DNA of 64,000 bases from Plectrocnemia conspersa. Its lineage: Eukaryota; Arthropoda; Insecta; Trichoptera; Polycentropodidae. Shown piece after piece: positions 35,380 through 46,645 of the stretch. The position numbers and the translations under genes were made by a program. The stretch is from the NCBI GenBank assembly GCA_009617715.1, contig VTFK01000153.1, positions 682,001-746,000 on the forward strand, read 5' to 3'. Numbering within the stretch: position 1 is the stretch's first letter; every line of letters begins with the position of its first letter. The notes beneath the pieces are model-generated. The model was not told where the DNA came from. It saw only the letters and a list, made by a program, of their open reading frames with translations, and ran no database searches.

Positions 35380-35915
35380 CATTTTTAAGCCATCCCTAAC
35401 GAGATCCACCTACCCTTCCTTATACATAAGTGAATGGCCCTAAGTAGTTTCGGGTCCGTTTCTATTGCTTATAAATTTCAAGTTGTATCCACAGTCCTCT
35501 CTCGAGTTGAAAAGCCTCTGAGAAAGAGACGACTTCCAGTCGTTAGGAGTGTTCCATGGCTAGCGGTGAGTACATACCCTGGATACATAGTATATAAGGA
35601 ATTCCAATCGGTCAGAGAGCGGGTGCCTAATCGAAAATCTATGACCGGCCGATTGCGGCTTTGTGTTATTGTCGAGCGCCTTCCGGCGGCTCTCGCGTTA
35701 ATTGGATTATGTCGTTCCGGTCTTCTTCCGCACTTCTAATTAGCAGAATGCCGTTTCCGGGATGGGACTCCCTCACGGGCCATAACTCTCGCCGCGGGAC
35801 GGGGTAATCCAGAGCCGGGATAAAGGATGGGAGCGAGAGTTCCGGGATATAGGACCGATGCGGTCGCTGTTTGATTAAGGCGCCGATGAGTTGTGATGTC
35901 TGACGGCTATGGTGT
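35380..35915. promoter_or_regulatory. Long GC-rich island, candidate cis-regulatory module
   Basis: More than 500 bases of high-complexity, CpG-containing sequence, among the strongest islands here. It includes CGCGTTAATTGGATTATG (about 35693), CTTCTAATTAGCAG (about 35733) and GCCGCGGGACGGGGTAATCC (about 35792), which carry homeodomain-type TAAT and TAATCC words. A 101-codon frame at 35434-35739 opens with a TGG/ATG-poor context and has no domain. A distal enhancer or promoter-linked CpG stretch is plausible; a lost exon cannot be excluded. Confidence 0.33.
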
Positions 35916-37429
35916 TACAATTTATGTAATAATATATAAAGGGTGAGAATAGTAAGTACCGCCACATCAACTAAGATTTATTTAATAACTTTAATAGTAA
36001 AAATAAAAAGAGAAAGAGAAAGTCAATTAACTAGACTTTGAATTAAATCATAAACAATTAATCGATTCGTTCTATATATATATATAATATATATCATTGC
36101 ATAAACACCGTGCCTAAAACATATTAAATCATTTAGCTTATGATTTATTTTTGCAATTGATTTAACACTTAAAGATGTTCGTCACAACATAAATAAAAAC
36201 TAGTGGCAAAATAAAAATAGTTACCGGAGATAAAACGTATCAATTACATATTTGATTTTGAAAGGGGGGTTATTTTGAATTTAATACCGTTTTTTATTGC
36301 AACAAAAAATCACGTTTAAATTGTGATATTTATTTTATTAATTGAAATGTAATTTTATTCTAAAGATATAACCTATTCTCACCTCTCGATTCCATTAGCA
36401 TCAAAAGGCTTTTTTATTAAAAAATATTCCGATTGCCCCCTTTTCATTACTCTGGATCTTATTAAAATTTGAGTAATTGCTGGCAAAAATTGTTGTGATT
36501 CGGAAATAACAAATGTAATACTTCAAATTGAAGTTGAGAATAATATTTTATCGATAAGATACTCATTCAAGCATGAAGCACGCTCATGCATCCCAGAATA
36601 ATATATTTTGATCACGAATAAATCTTTCGTTGAATAGCTTGAAGTTTAATATTTAGGCATTTATATGCAGAAAAATACATTTTTAAGTTATATAATTATT
36701 TTTAAAACTTTACGTGAGAACCAGTTTTTGTATTTTACTTTTATATGATACAGTAGAATTGAATTTATTTTTCTGCATGAAAAACTAGTTTTATATGTAA
36801 ATGATTTCTCTGAAGTAATGCGGTTAACTAGTAACAGTTCAGACATTTTTACAAGCTTCGTATCTATACTTTCTGAATATTCATCGTATGTAAAATATTT
36901 CTTTTTTTTTTTAACAAGTTTATATAAATATAACGAGTATTTCTATATAGTATTCGGAACTATATTAAAATAATTATATATGTACATATAAATACAGAAA
37001 AAAACAAATGAATGCTTGTGCTAATCAATATAATATAGCAATATCACGATTGAAGCTTTTAAAGCACTTATATAAATAGGCAGATACAAATAATTGCTGA
37101 ATACAAAAGTAATATTAAATGGTTTATGGTGGGTTTTCAATTAGTATAAAAACTGGAACAGCTATTTAATGTTTATACTTGAAGTATTATTGTTTGAAAT
37201 TTCTAAGAACTAATTTGAATTGAAAACAAAAAGTTTCCATCAAAAACCAACAAACGTTAATTAAATTGTATACATATTAAAAATAAATTTGTTAGCTTGT
37301 AATATAAGAATGTAATAAATCTGCGGTTGAAAAAAACAATTAATCATAATACCGAATCTCAAAATAACAGATTACAAAACGCATCTAATGACTGCGCTGC
37401 TGCTTTCTTTTAATAAATAAAAAAATAAT
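35916..37429. other. AT-rich sequence, no gene seen
   Basis: AT-rich, with a short TA-rich run near 36075-36093. Nothing recognised. Confidence 0.55.
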
Positions 37430-37835
37430 TAATAAACCCCCCGGATAAACATGGTACACCGTGAAATATGGCGGCGATAATTCATCGGCCTTTCGGCGTT
37501 GCAGAAGAAAAAATCGCTGTAAGCATTTGTAATCTTCAGCGGGTTTTCCACTCAGTAAAGGCCTGATGTGGGATGTAGCCCGTCCCCGGGAAATAACCAC
37601 CCTTAAAACCCGTTTCGACCCCCGTCAACCCCCGTCGGACCACCGGTCCGGAACTAACAAGTAAAATTGTTTATGCATGTCGTACAAATGTCGGAGTTCC
37701 CATTGAACACGTCGACCAGAAGCAAACGCGGCACGGGAAATGATCCCGGAAAGTCCGGAAAAATCATAAAAAAACAACGCAACAGCCTATTTTGCGTAAT
37801 AAACGTTTAACTTTCGGGAGCGATTTTTTATTCAC
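37430..37835. promoter_or_regulatory. GC-rich island, candidate cis-regulatory module
   Basis: About 400 bases of high GC with runs of CCC, including CGGACCACCGGTCCG (about 37638), a 6-bp stem with 3-base loop. There is a minus-strand 71-codon frame without features. Regulatory or conserved non-coding sequence is the best guess. Confidence 0.28.
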
Positions 37836-38460
37836 AATTACATTTTAATTTTTAACTTATATTATTCAGTTTAGTAAATATCTAATCAATAATTATAATG
37901 TTTAATTTACATTAAAAATTCTTGGAAATATTTTAATAAATTTATGAAATTTAATATGAATTATTAAATTGTATTTGTTAAATATATTTGTTATTTGTAA
38001 TAATGAAAACTAATAATAATAAATTCCTGGAAAATATAACTTTCCATTTGGCTGATCTTCTACATTTATATAGTAAACACGCTTATGTACAGGGTATGAA
38101 ATAATATAAATATAATATTTCAAAACACATTAATCTAATAAATTATAAGCTTCGATTCTAAAGTTATTGTTATTATTGTTGATGTATATAATTTAAAATG
38201 TATATTATTGGTTGTATAAAGGCCATCATGATGCATTGTAATGATAGGCAAATTTATAATAAAAAATATATATAATACTATAATTATGCATGTTTTTTTT
38301 AATAGTCCACATATATGTTAAAATAATTAAATAATATTTTAAATATTAATTGATATTTATATTTTATAAATAAAATATTTATTGCAAGCATTTTCATATT
38401 TTAACTAAAATAATTTAGCTGAATCACCTTTTCTTAATCATTCGATTCGTCGTAGAAGAC
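37836..38460. other. AT-rich sequence, no feature seen
   Basis: AT-rich DNA without recognisable structure. Confidence 0.55.
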
Positions 38461-38610
38461 AGTGCGTTGCAAAACCTACGTTATGATGGGCACGAAATCC
38501 TTAATCTTGGGCAAACAATAGCAGGAATTTTGCACGAGGAATTAAAAAAAGGCCTGCACTTCAGTAGAAGTCGAATAGTTCTTCAACACGAAAATATACG
38601 CCTTCATATA

Positions 38611-38760
38611 ATAAAATTGCCCTTGAATATAATAATTGTATTATTCACATTTCTATTGCTTTCTGTGACGGCAGTAAGGGCGAACAAGATACAGGCCCAA
38701 AAGCCGCCAGATGAAGTGCTGAGCGACGCGACGCAGATCGTGTACTGTCTCAGTCTTTGC
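38611..38760 (+). pseudogene. Broken first-exon-like segment encoding a signal peptide
   Basis: In the frame that runs from 38467 to 38946, codons from about 38614 give KLPLN, a hydrophobic stretch IIIVLFTFLLLSVTAV and then RANKIQAQKPPDEV, the classic layout of a secretory signal peptide followed by a mature N-terminus. The codon just before (38611-38613) is ATA where an ATG would be expected. The second half uses G/C at third positions far more than the surrounding DNA (GTG CTG AGC GAC GCG ACG CAG ATC), which argues for past selection as coding sequence. It stops being gene-like near 38760, where LINE sequence begins in the same frame. No family is recognised. It could be a retro-copied or duplicated exon cut by a LINE, or a live exon using an upstream start I cannot see. 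Confidence 0.38.
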
Positions 38761-38763
38761 CGA

Positions 38764-39404
38764 ACGAATCCGGTTATTTATCGTCCCATCAGTTTATTAT
38801 CGTCATTTGGTAAAATATTTAAAAAAAAAATAATCTTAATGCGCTTAAAAGAATTTTTAGAGAATAAAATTATTAACGAACAGTTTAGTTTCCGCAAAAA
38901 TCACTCGACAAAACAGCACATATGCGCTAATTTTAATATAAAATAGATTTCGGGACTATGTTAGATATAGAAATAGCTTTCAGTATAGGATGGCATGATA
39001 TGACGGTTCGATTTATAAACTATGGTGTGTAACTCTTTACAAGTGCATAGACTGACCAAAATATTTTTGCAGATAGTTTTAATCACAATTCTGAGAAGTA
39101 TACAAAAAAATTCGTCGTTTTTAATTGCTTACTTGAGCTTCAAAAAAATATGTTCAGTTGCGTTATTTCGTCCTTTATTTGTCGTTCTAATTTAATAATA
39201 TTTTTTATAATTTAATAATAATAATTTAAAAAACGCGAATTAAGAAAAGGGGACAATAATGTCAAATGAAAACAAACGTCAAATACCTAGGCTTACACCT
39301 GGACTCCAAGCTTAAATTTAATAAACATATTTTGGAACTTCGCTCTAAAGGGCTTGCCGCCATTGCGGCCCTTAAACCGATATTTAATAGAAAAAGTGCG
39401 TAAA
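38764..39404 (+). mobile_element. Decayed LINE reverse transcriptase
   Basis: The frame at 38764-38945 translates to a non-LTR reverse transcriptase start, with YRPISLLSSFGKIF, then LRFLEN-like and FRKNHSTKQ segments. After a stop at 38944 the region at about 38955-39030 continues in a shifted frame with a degraded LDIE-AF-WHD block, the site of catalytic motif A, in which the usual D-to-D spacing can be followed but residues are altered. At 39278 VKYLGLHLDSKLKFNKHI matches the segment after the catalytic core. The YxDD motif region is missing or unrecognisable. The whole is non-functional and probably belongs to a Jockey-like clade, a different copy from the three 3' ends elsewhere in this window. 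Confidence 0.8.
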
Positions 39405-39579
39405 AAGTCATTTTTTTATAATAACAGCCGATTTAAATGTTAATGGTTCTAAAAATATATTAACTGACTTATATATTACATTTATGTAACCAGTCATGTA
39501 CGCTTCCTGCATTTTTTAATTCAAGCCATTCTTTTGATCAATAAGACATCATTTCATAGCTTCCACAAGCCGAGTGCGA
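39405..39579. other. AT-rich sequence, no feature seen
   Basis: AT-rich DNA between the LINE remnant and the island at 39.6 kb. Confidence 0.5.
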
Positions 39580-40030
39580 AAAGTTATGACACCGCTTTAT
39601 AATCTACGTGTTTTGATTGCAAAAGCTCCCAAGTCGATCCATCGTTTTCGCGAGCTTTTTAGGCTTCACTTTCGGTAATTCATTACTTAATCGACTCGAA
39701 AAGTTACGCGACAATGACAACAACATCGATAGTGTTGTCGCTTTGACGAGTCGCACAATAAGCAAAAGCTCGTTTGTTCTGTCTAATCGAGTTGCCGTCT
39801 CGAAATTGAACTAGAATTGGCGCTACAAAGACTATATACAATATTTTGGGTATGGGTGTGGGGGTCGGTGTAAAGTTCTGAGCCCCTAGGGTTATGAGCC
39901 GTCTGCCGTATTCAATCGCCATAATTATTCCCATTAACAACATATTAACAGTTTCGGGATGCGCGTGCAAAACAATTAATGCCGAAGCAACAAACTCGTC
40001 TGGAACAACACCATACATACCATACACACT
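39580..40030. promoter_or_regulatory. GC-richer island with ATCGAT-centred partial palindrome
   Basis: A complex island where GACAACAACATCGATAGTGT (about 39715) places an ATCGAT, the core of DREF-type sites, between GACAACA and TGTTGTC arms. A GGTGTGGGGGTCGGTG tract lies near 39854. Frames on both strands mirror each other. Regulatory candidate. Confidence 0.28.
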
Positions 40031-40319
40031 ATATCAATATTCTAGAGCTGATCAAAAAGTTATGGAACTATTATTTATTATTTTTCTTACGGCGTGAATT
40101 TAATTTCGTATTATTATTCGACTCAAATCTAATAAACGCTTATTAAAAAAATCACCGTGTATATTTTATCTTCAAGTATTATTATATATTAATGTAGACA
40201 TGCGTATATTAACATTTTAGTAAATAATATAAAAATATCAATTATATAAACCACCATTATTGAAATACCAGTTATAAAATATTCAAATACATTACTGCAA
40301 AGCTAGAAAATTCGATAAC
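40031..40319. other. AT-rich sequence, no feature seen
   Basis: AT-rich DNA between two islands. Confidence 0.5.
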
Positions 40320-40640
40320 TTTTTGATCAGTTTACGTGAATGCATACTTCGGTTCGATTTTTAATACCACGAAGGAATCTGGTTTCGTAAGGATATTTGA
40401 TTCTATAATAATGTATCAGGTATGAAATCTCGCGGTGATACGCGATTCCTTGTACTTGTAATAGAAAGCCCTGACGTTTGATATGTGATATTTACGGTCG
40501 TAAAAATGATCGGATTTCGGTATGGGTTTAATTAAAAGGCGATTCGATCCGATAAATATCGGTTGTTTGATTATAATTAGGGCTATGTGCTTAGGTCGGA
40601 TGTACAAAAAAGGGAGCACTAATTTAATTTTTGGATTAAA
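40320..40640. promoter_or_regulatory. Complex island with caudal/Hox-type words
   Basis: Contains ATTTACGGTCGTAAAAAT (about 40490), a short inverted TTTACG/CGTAAA pair, and GGGTTTAATTAAAAGG (about 40525). These are homeodomain-type words in a mid-GC island. Candidate cis-regulatory module. Confidence 0.28.
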
Positions 40641-40724
40641 CATGAAATATAATTGGTATAAAAAGCGTAAATAATTATTAAAATTTAATTTTATCGATTT
40701 AAAATATACAATATAAAGGATGAA

Positions 40725-41243
40725 TCAACTTCAGTTAAAGAACTATTTTTAATTATTATGCAACAATATTAAATATGTTTAATAAATTTACAAAAAATAC
40801 AAAATAGGGAAATAAGAGTAGTTTTAAATAAAAATAAATTTAATTATTGTAGAAGTATGATTAATAGATTGGAATAGTTGGATGTACAAGAAGTATTAAA
40901 GATAAATGTTCACGTATTTATACATAAGTTAATATGTTACCAGAGTATTTTAATAAGAAATAAAGATGTACATAGATTTAATACTAGACAATTTAAGGAA
41001 TAGTTAGATATAAAAAATCGAGTACGGCCGGGGGAATAATTCGTATAAAAATATTTCTATGACAATCCGCAAAAATAAAAATGTAGCGGGTTTCTCAAAC
41101 GGAACAAAAAAAAACACCTTCGTTTAATAAGAAATAAATTATAATATTAGGTATTTTGATTTATTTTTTATTGATGTTTCTTAATAAGTCTTAAAATGCT
41201 CTATTAGCTAAATAAATTAATAAAATAAAAAATTAAATATATA
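40725..41243 (+). mobile_element. LINE 3' end, copy 2
   Basis: Same family as 9263-9922. Shared blocks include TTTTTAATTATTATGCAACA (about 40745), GATTAATAGATTGGAATAGT (about 40859), ATGTTACCAGAGTATTTTAATAAG with the first 20 bases at 40935, and a TTAGCTAAATAAATTAATAAAA tail near 41206. It has many small deletions and stops. The A-rich 3' tail ends a few bases before the DNA transposon that starts at 41248, so one may have inserted beside the other. Confidence 0.75.
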
Positions 41244-41247
41244 TATC

Positions 41248-42291
41248 TTTATGCCTGCACTACACTCTCTGGAAGTTGGCCAAGGTTGGCCAAGGACGGA
41301 GAATATAGTAGGTTACTTCGGTCGAGTTCGGTTCTGCCCGCTCTAAAATCTCTCGGAAGTTGTCCGAGGCTACCGAGAACCGGAGGTAAAGTGGGGGTAA
41401 TTCAGTCGATTTGGCCAGCTTTGAGTGCTTCCGAACATTGTCGGCATTATTTCCGAGTTAAAGGGACTGAATTCGGAGCTGCTCTTTCGAGCGCGAGCAG
41501 TGAGATACTTCCCCTTTCGTTCTCTAGCGTGTTAAGTAACGACAGTGAGAGAGATAATGATATGGTTTTTCGTAAACTGAGATAGAACGAGTAGCTCGGT
41601 TCAATTTCAGAATGCGCTTAGGCGTCCTATGGTCAACACGCATGTCGAACGCTGCATCGTAGTCACGTAGTCAAGTTATAATACCTCATGCTTATCGGGG
41701 ACTTTAACAGACTCTTACTGACATTATATAAAAGGGATTAATTATATTTTTAACAGATATCATTATTATATTTTTTTTTTCATATAAAATTAAATGATTA
41801 AAAAATAATTAGTGGTACTTGATTTTGTTAAAAAAAATCATTTCAAATATCCTTATGTATTTTCCTATATCGGTTTATATAAATGTCTCACCATAACGAA
41901 TTCTTATTTAAAATCGATGGCGACAAATTCTAGGATAGTTACAGATGTAGTGTTCGTATTCTGAAGTATCATTTCTATGCCTTATGGAATTTTGCAAAAG
42001 CCGACAAAGATTTTTCGTAAATTAAATATTTACGACCGAAAAGTTTTCACTGATATTGCATTGGTGAGTGCCCACACAAACTTAATAAAATGACAATTTA
42101 AAAATTGCGATTATTTTGTACATTATTTGTACGTGACAGAAACCGCCGTCCGGACGTCATTCACGGTCGCCGTCCGAACGGCATATGAAATTTGTGGCAG
42201 TGTGGTCGCTTACTCGAAGTCATAGGTTTCGGCCGACTTCAGTTGTAACTTCGGTTCGGATCCCTTCCAGAGAGTGTAGTGCAGGCATAAA
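41248..42291 (+). mobile_element. Non-autonomous DNA transposon, copy 2, complete
   Basis: The ends are perfect inverted repeats of 28 bases. The left end (41248-41275) begins TTTATGCCTGCACTACACTC and the right end (42264-42291) is its exact reverse complement. Element length is 1,044 bases and no transposase frame is present; a 99-codon frame at 41286-41585 has no matching motif. GC-rich subterminal blocks lie inside both ends, with a self-complementary GCCGTCCGGACG/CGTCCGAACGGC arrangement at about 42148-42182. Copy 1 (8648-10392, inverted) and a fragment (17648-17745) belong to the same family. The terminal TA could be a target duplication but is ambiguous. The superfamily is unassigned. 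Intact termini suggest this copy is the younger one. Confidence 0.88.
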
Positions 42292-42912
42292 ATTTATGTT
42301 TTATTTTGAAAAAGTCCCATTTATTTATAATTATAAATATTAAAAGTTTTTTTTTTAATCGAATATTTGCGTTTAAAAAAATTTTGGAAACTGAAGTTGG
42401 GTCACCTTTATTACTCGTATATGGACGTAAGTTATTAAACGTGGTACTTGCGATTTTTTAGATGGGTAGTTGAAGTAGGTTAACTTAAAGCTCAATTACC
42501 TGTAACAAAACATATGATTATTTTAATAATATAAATTAACATAATAATACAAAAGTCTTTATATTTTAAATCAATATTTGATGATTGTATATAAATGGAA
42601 ATCATGCAAAGAAAAGTATTGTACAAAATTTAGCATATATATAAACCAAAAACTTAATTGATTACTGCTAAAATATCTTAACTGAAAATAATGAGGAAAT
42701 GTAATTGATAACCATGTCATTTCTCAAAATATTTTGTGGAGCAACAATTAAGGTTCAAAGATAAACTTTAACAAGACTGCATCGCAGTCATTAATGATTG
42801 AGTGATAGCCAGAAATGCAAACAAGATAATTGAAGCAATATTCATGGATTTCAATATAGATTTTAAAACAATGCACAAATTAGGTTTATTATAGCGTAAC
42901 GCTACTTATGAC
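42292..42912. other. AT-rich sequence, no feature seen
   Basis: AT-rich DNA between the DNA transposon and a small hairpin. Confidence 0.5.
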
Positions 42913-42956
42913 TTTTTTACGCGTTTTTTTGTGGAACGTATCCACCGCGTAAAAAA
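42913..42956. repeat. Compound hairpin, 11-bp outer and 5-bp inner stem
   Basis: TTTTTTACGCG at 42913-42923 pairs exactly with 42946-42956. Inside, after a run of seven T, GTGGA (42931-42935) pairs with TCCAC (42941-42945) around ACGTA. It could be an inverted-repeat scar or a small RNA structure. Confidence 0.5.
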
Positions 42957-43224
42957 AATTAGGTGCATATCAAGTAAATATAAATTAAATAAATGTATAA
43001 TAATAAATTATATAGAAATCTTTAAATTATTGTGGATATTAATAATTTAAATATAATCTAAAATAATTCAATAGTACCAGTTGTAAACATTCAAAATAAT
43101 ATTAAAAGAGTAATATTTTTACTATCTAAAACGAGCAATATAAAAAGTTAAAATATAACAGTATTATTTTACCTCATTTAAACTTTTGTATAATTATACT
43201 TTATATGCTTAATGAAGCACATTA
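42957..43224. other. AT-rich sequence, no feature seen
   Basis: AT-rich DNA without recognisable structure. Confidence 0.5.
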
Positions 43225-43480
43225 AACAATGAATGAAATTTGCAGCATAGAGGGAAAGTAGTATTAATTAAATATGGATTTACTAATTGTAAAAGTGTGC
43301 TTGAGCGCCTGGAATGGTTGGATTTAAGATAAATATTAGACTTAAATGTTTTTGTATATCAGTAAGAAAAAAATATATTTTCGTGATATTTAATAAATTA
43401 TTAAATAATAAGTGTATATGGATGTAATACTAGAAATAAAGATACCTTAAACTTTGCTAAGTCAAAATAGTCGTGGGTTA
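43225..43480 (+). mobile_element. LINE 3' end fragment, copy 3
   Basis: Shares the coding block TTTACTAATTGTAAAAGTGT (about 43278) and the following GCGCCTGGAATGGTTGGAT block, translating to TNCKSVLERLEWL-like residues, with copies at 9263 and 40725. A CTAGAAATAAAGA block (about 43430) follows in register. It is shorter and more degraded, with no clear 3' tail. Confidence 0.65.
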
Positions 43481-43629
43481 ATATAATATTATCTTACATA
43501 TATCGCAAACGTAAACTATTATTTTTTTAAATAATTTAATAAGCTAAAAAACAAATCTGTTTTATTAAAAATCGATTGTTTCTCAGGCAAAATATTTACA
43601 AAAAAATGATCCTCAAAATTATTTGACTT
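43481..43629. other. AT-rich sequence, no feature seen
   Basis: AT-rich DNA without recognisable structure. Confidence 0.5.
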
Positions 43630-44065
43630 TTCAGGGAATCGAACCGTAAGAAGACGGTACTAAGTATAAACACGTATTTCTTTCTGAAAGCGAAGGGTAT
43701 GAAAGCAAGAGTAGCGAAAGAAGACATTCGCATCTCGGTACTTTGAGATGCTTATCATTTGGTTGGTTTTCGTTTAATCCTGGGAACGTGCTCAGGTGTG
43801 TATGTAGTAAGTATCCGGCGGATCTGGCAAGCGGCAGTAGCAAATAATAAAAACCCAAGCAACAGCCAGCCATTCAGAACGCTGTGCATTCGCGCATTCA
43901 GAGCCCAGAATGGGCATTTAAGCTTAGATCGCAGATAATTTCAGCCGCTTTCAGCAATATCATCAACCGTGTCATCGGCTCGGGGCTGAAGAGGGTCCGG
44001 CACCTACTACCTGCTCTAAAGCGCCAAAAACGAGACCGAGATTTGGGCGAATCGAAACTGATGAT
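43630..44065. promoter_or_regulatory. GC-richer island of about 430 bases
   Basis: A long complex island without AT runs. Frames of 80 (minus) and 62 (plus) codons lack features. GGAATCGAACCG at about 43635 resembles a tRNA B-box on the minus strand, but no tRNA can be folded upstream of it. Conserved non-coding DNA or an unrecognised repeat. Confidence 0.25.
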
Positions 44066-44879
44066 TGATTAAAAAATACTGCTAAAATGCTGATTATTAA
44101 TTTTTTAATCATGCTGGTTTGTAATTTTCATTTAATACAATGTAATAAATGATTTAGTTGACAAGCATTTTGAGAAAAATAAGAATTTAAAGAAATGTAT
44201 TTTTATAAAAGATTCCACCTATTCTATGAGTAATTAAATTTAGATAAAATTCATTTTTCATTCAATTAAATATTACCTACTTAGCTATTTAAAAAAACAT
44301 TACCATTAAAGAAAGTTTGTTTATGTTATACAGTAAATACCGAAATGTATGCTTTACTATTAAATGTTTATATTCTAGTCATAATTCTTCTTTAAAGAAG
44401 TGATTGCTTTTATACCTATATTTCTAACAACGCTGTAAATCTTATTCCTAATAAACTGATAATTCATATTTAGAACTTGTAATTTATTATTCAGGAAATT
44501 CAATAATGGCTTTTGAAATCTAAAGCTGGCATAATATATGCAGACGTATTGCTCGTAACATGTAAATACTATTATTATGCATTTATATTGTTTATAACAA
44601 TTATCTATTACGAATTATAGTTTGTCTATTTCCAAGCACCTGGAAATATTATATTGTATTGTAAATAAATTATAGAATTATGTATTACAGAACCCTTTTA
44701 TATTGTATATGTCATAATAGAACACTCTTAAATATAAATTCATAAACTGAAATAAATAAGGTTATGTGTGTGTTCCTACTTTTTTTAAGAACTAGAGATG
44801 ATTGATTTACAATTTAATGCACAGACAAATATATAATATAGTATGAACATATATTCAATAAAAATTAAGGTGTCAGTAT
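44066..44879. other. AT-rich sequence, no feature seen
   Basis: AT-rich DNA without recognisable structure. Confidence 0.55.
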
Positions 44880-45130
44880 TGTCATCGAATGGGGAACAGT
44901 AAGGAAGTATTGCAGTTGTGAAATACGTTTTCATCGAGCTAGTATAAGTCAAATAAGACAACCCGATTGAGACATAAAACTAATTTAGAACAAATAGCGT
45001 TAATGTATAACTCCGCTCCTGATCTATCCCTTTAGATAAAGCTGCACTTTTAATGTAACTACTTGTGGATAACCGTCCGATAATTACAAAGAAGACGAAC
45101 GACAATGTTAATTCGATGTGAGATTTAGTA
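44880..45130. promoter_or_regulatory. Moderately complex patch
   Basis: Mid-GC segment with GTGGATAACCGTCCGATAAT (about 45065). Weak regulatory candidate. Confidence 0.17.
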
Positions 45131-45849
45131 CTTTTCATATACATATCTCGATTAAAAAATGGTTTTAAGAATAAAAATAATTTAATATATCATGGTAATT
45201 AATAATAATTTATTTAATTTAAATTCTGTGTAACTATTGTGCAACTCAAGTATTATGAAACACCAATTTCAATTATTTTATCTTTAATTCAGTACAGCTT
45301 TCTAAGTAGTCTGTTTGAACTACCACAATGAATGTCAGAATTCAGATTATCATACATGTATTTAAATAAAAATAAGTTTCCAAGAAGTTATCGTCGTTCG
45401 TGATATAAAAAGTATGTTTTACGCAGAACCCTATTTGAAAAATACTGCTTTAGCGATTTTTATATAGCGTTATACGGCGAATTTTGGAATAACTTATTTT
45501 GTATAATATAATAAAAAAAATAGTTGCAATAACATTAGTTAGTATTTATTCAAGAATTATTTATTAATAATTTCTGGAGAAAATGTAAATATCAACAAAA
45601 ATATTTTTCTAAATAAATAATGTATTGCTATTTATTAATTTTATATGTTTAATTTTAAATATCTAAGTTATAATATATACATATATAATATCAATCAAAC
45701 GTGTTGTAACAACAAAATGTGCATTTTTTAAGATGTTAAACCGACTCTTTGGAAACAGTCAAATTATATTTGATTATGTCAAATATAGAGATTTACAAAA
45801 CAAATAACATATCATGTAGAAAATATAATTATTGAAAAATCATCAATGA
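45131..45849. other. AT-rich sequence, no feature seen
   Basis: AT-rich DNA without recognisable structure. Confidence 0.55.
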
Positions 45850-45990
45850 TTAAGTAGGTGGCAATTTATTTTGGCCACAAAACTAAGCGGTACTCTGGTA
45901 ACATGTGATAGCGGTATTTTGGTGGACCTTGACGGGAAAATGGCGACCGAGGGCGCCTCATCCACCGATCTTCCGATTATTTATAACTAT
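45850..45990. promoter_or_regulatory. Short GC-richer island
   Basis: Complex patch with GGCGACCGAGGGCGCCTCAT (about 45942), and a TTTATTTTGGCCACAAAACT word similar to one at about 25206. Confidence 0.22.
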
Positions 45991-46389
45991 AACATCAATA
46001 AGCTACTACTGTAAATAATTTAATAGTTAATAAAATTTATTTTATTAGTATATGGGAGGTATATATGTACAAAAGTAGTATTGAAATAAAACATTTTAGT
46101 ACATAAAAAAATAAATGATAAAAGATCTATTTATGCGTTAAGAAGTAAAATCGTCTATAAGGATATTATTTATATATAAATGTAAACAATACAAAGTAAA
46201 GTCGGGTTTGATAGATACAAAATAAAATAGTTATTTAATGTAGCGATTTTTTTTACCAGTCGCTTGATTCAGTTATTGAATGCAACCATAAATACAAATC
46301 GACGATTCAGCATTCCAACATTTTTACCATATAGCATATCATATTTTTTTATCTATTTCAGCATATATCGTATTATATGAAATCCGCAA
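45991..46389. other. AT-rich sequence, no feature seen
   Basis: AT-rich DNA without recognisable structure. Confidence 0.55.
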
Positions 46390-46645
46390 TATATTTATAC
46401 ATAACTGTCGTGCGCATTGTGTAACTTATGACCACAATCGGCATTGTGACCGTTATAAATTGTGTGAGAGAGAATTTGCTCGCCTAGGGCCGCACTTTTG
46501 TCGGAGCCCTTGATGAGCGCACTTGCTTTCGACCTAATAAAAGGCGAGAAAATTCGCAATCCGACGCCAACTATCCAATCTGGTGCCGAGCTGATAAGGT
46601 TAAAGGCTAAAATGTCGGTTTTTAGACGGGAACTTTCCATCCACT
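46390..46645. promoter_or_regulatory. Island with GATA and Runt-type words
   Basis: About 250 bases of complex sequence containing GAGCTGATAAGG (GATA-type, about 46588), GACCACAATC (Runt-type ACCACA, about 46429) and CTAATAAAAGGCG. Candidate cis-regulatory module, flanked by AT-rich DNA on both sides. Confidence 0.3.

Noticed and set aside
35434..35739. 101-codon frame in the GC-rich island
   Set aside because: No recognisable domain or secretion signal; the island's composition alone makes stops rare.
41286..41585. 99-codon frame as a transposase
   Set aside because: It lies in the GC-rich terminal part of the non-autonomous element and mirrors a minus-strand frame in copy 1 (10167-10478). 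There are no catalytic motifs, and length is explained by low stop density.
43630..43700. Minus-strand tRNA suggested by a B-box-like GGTTCGATTCC
   Set aside because: No A-box at the right distance and no cloverleaf can be folded from the upstream bases.
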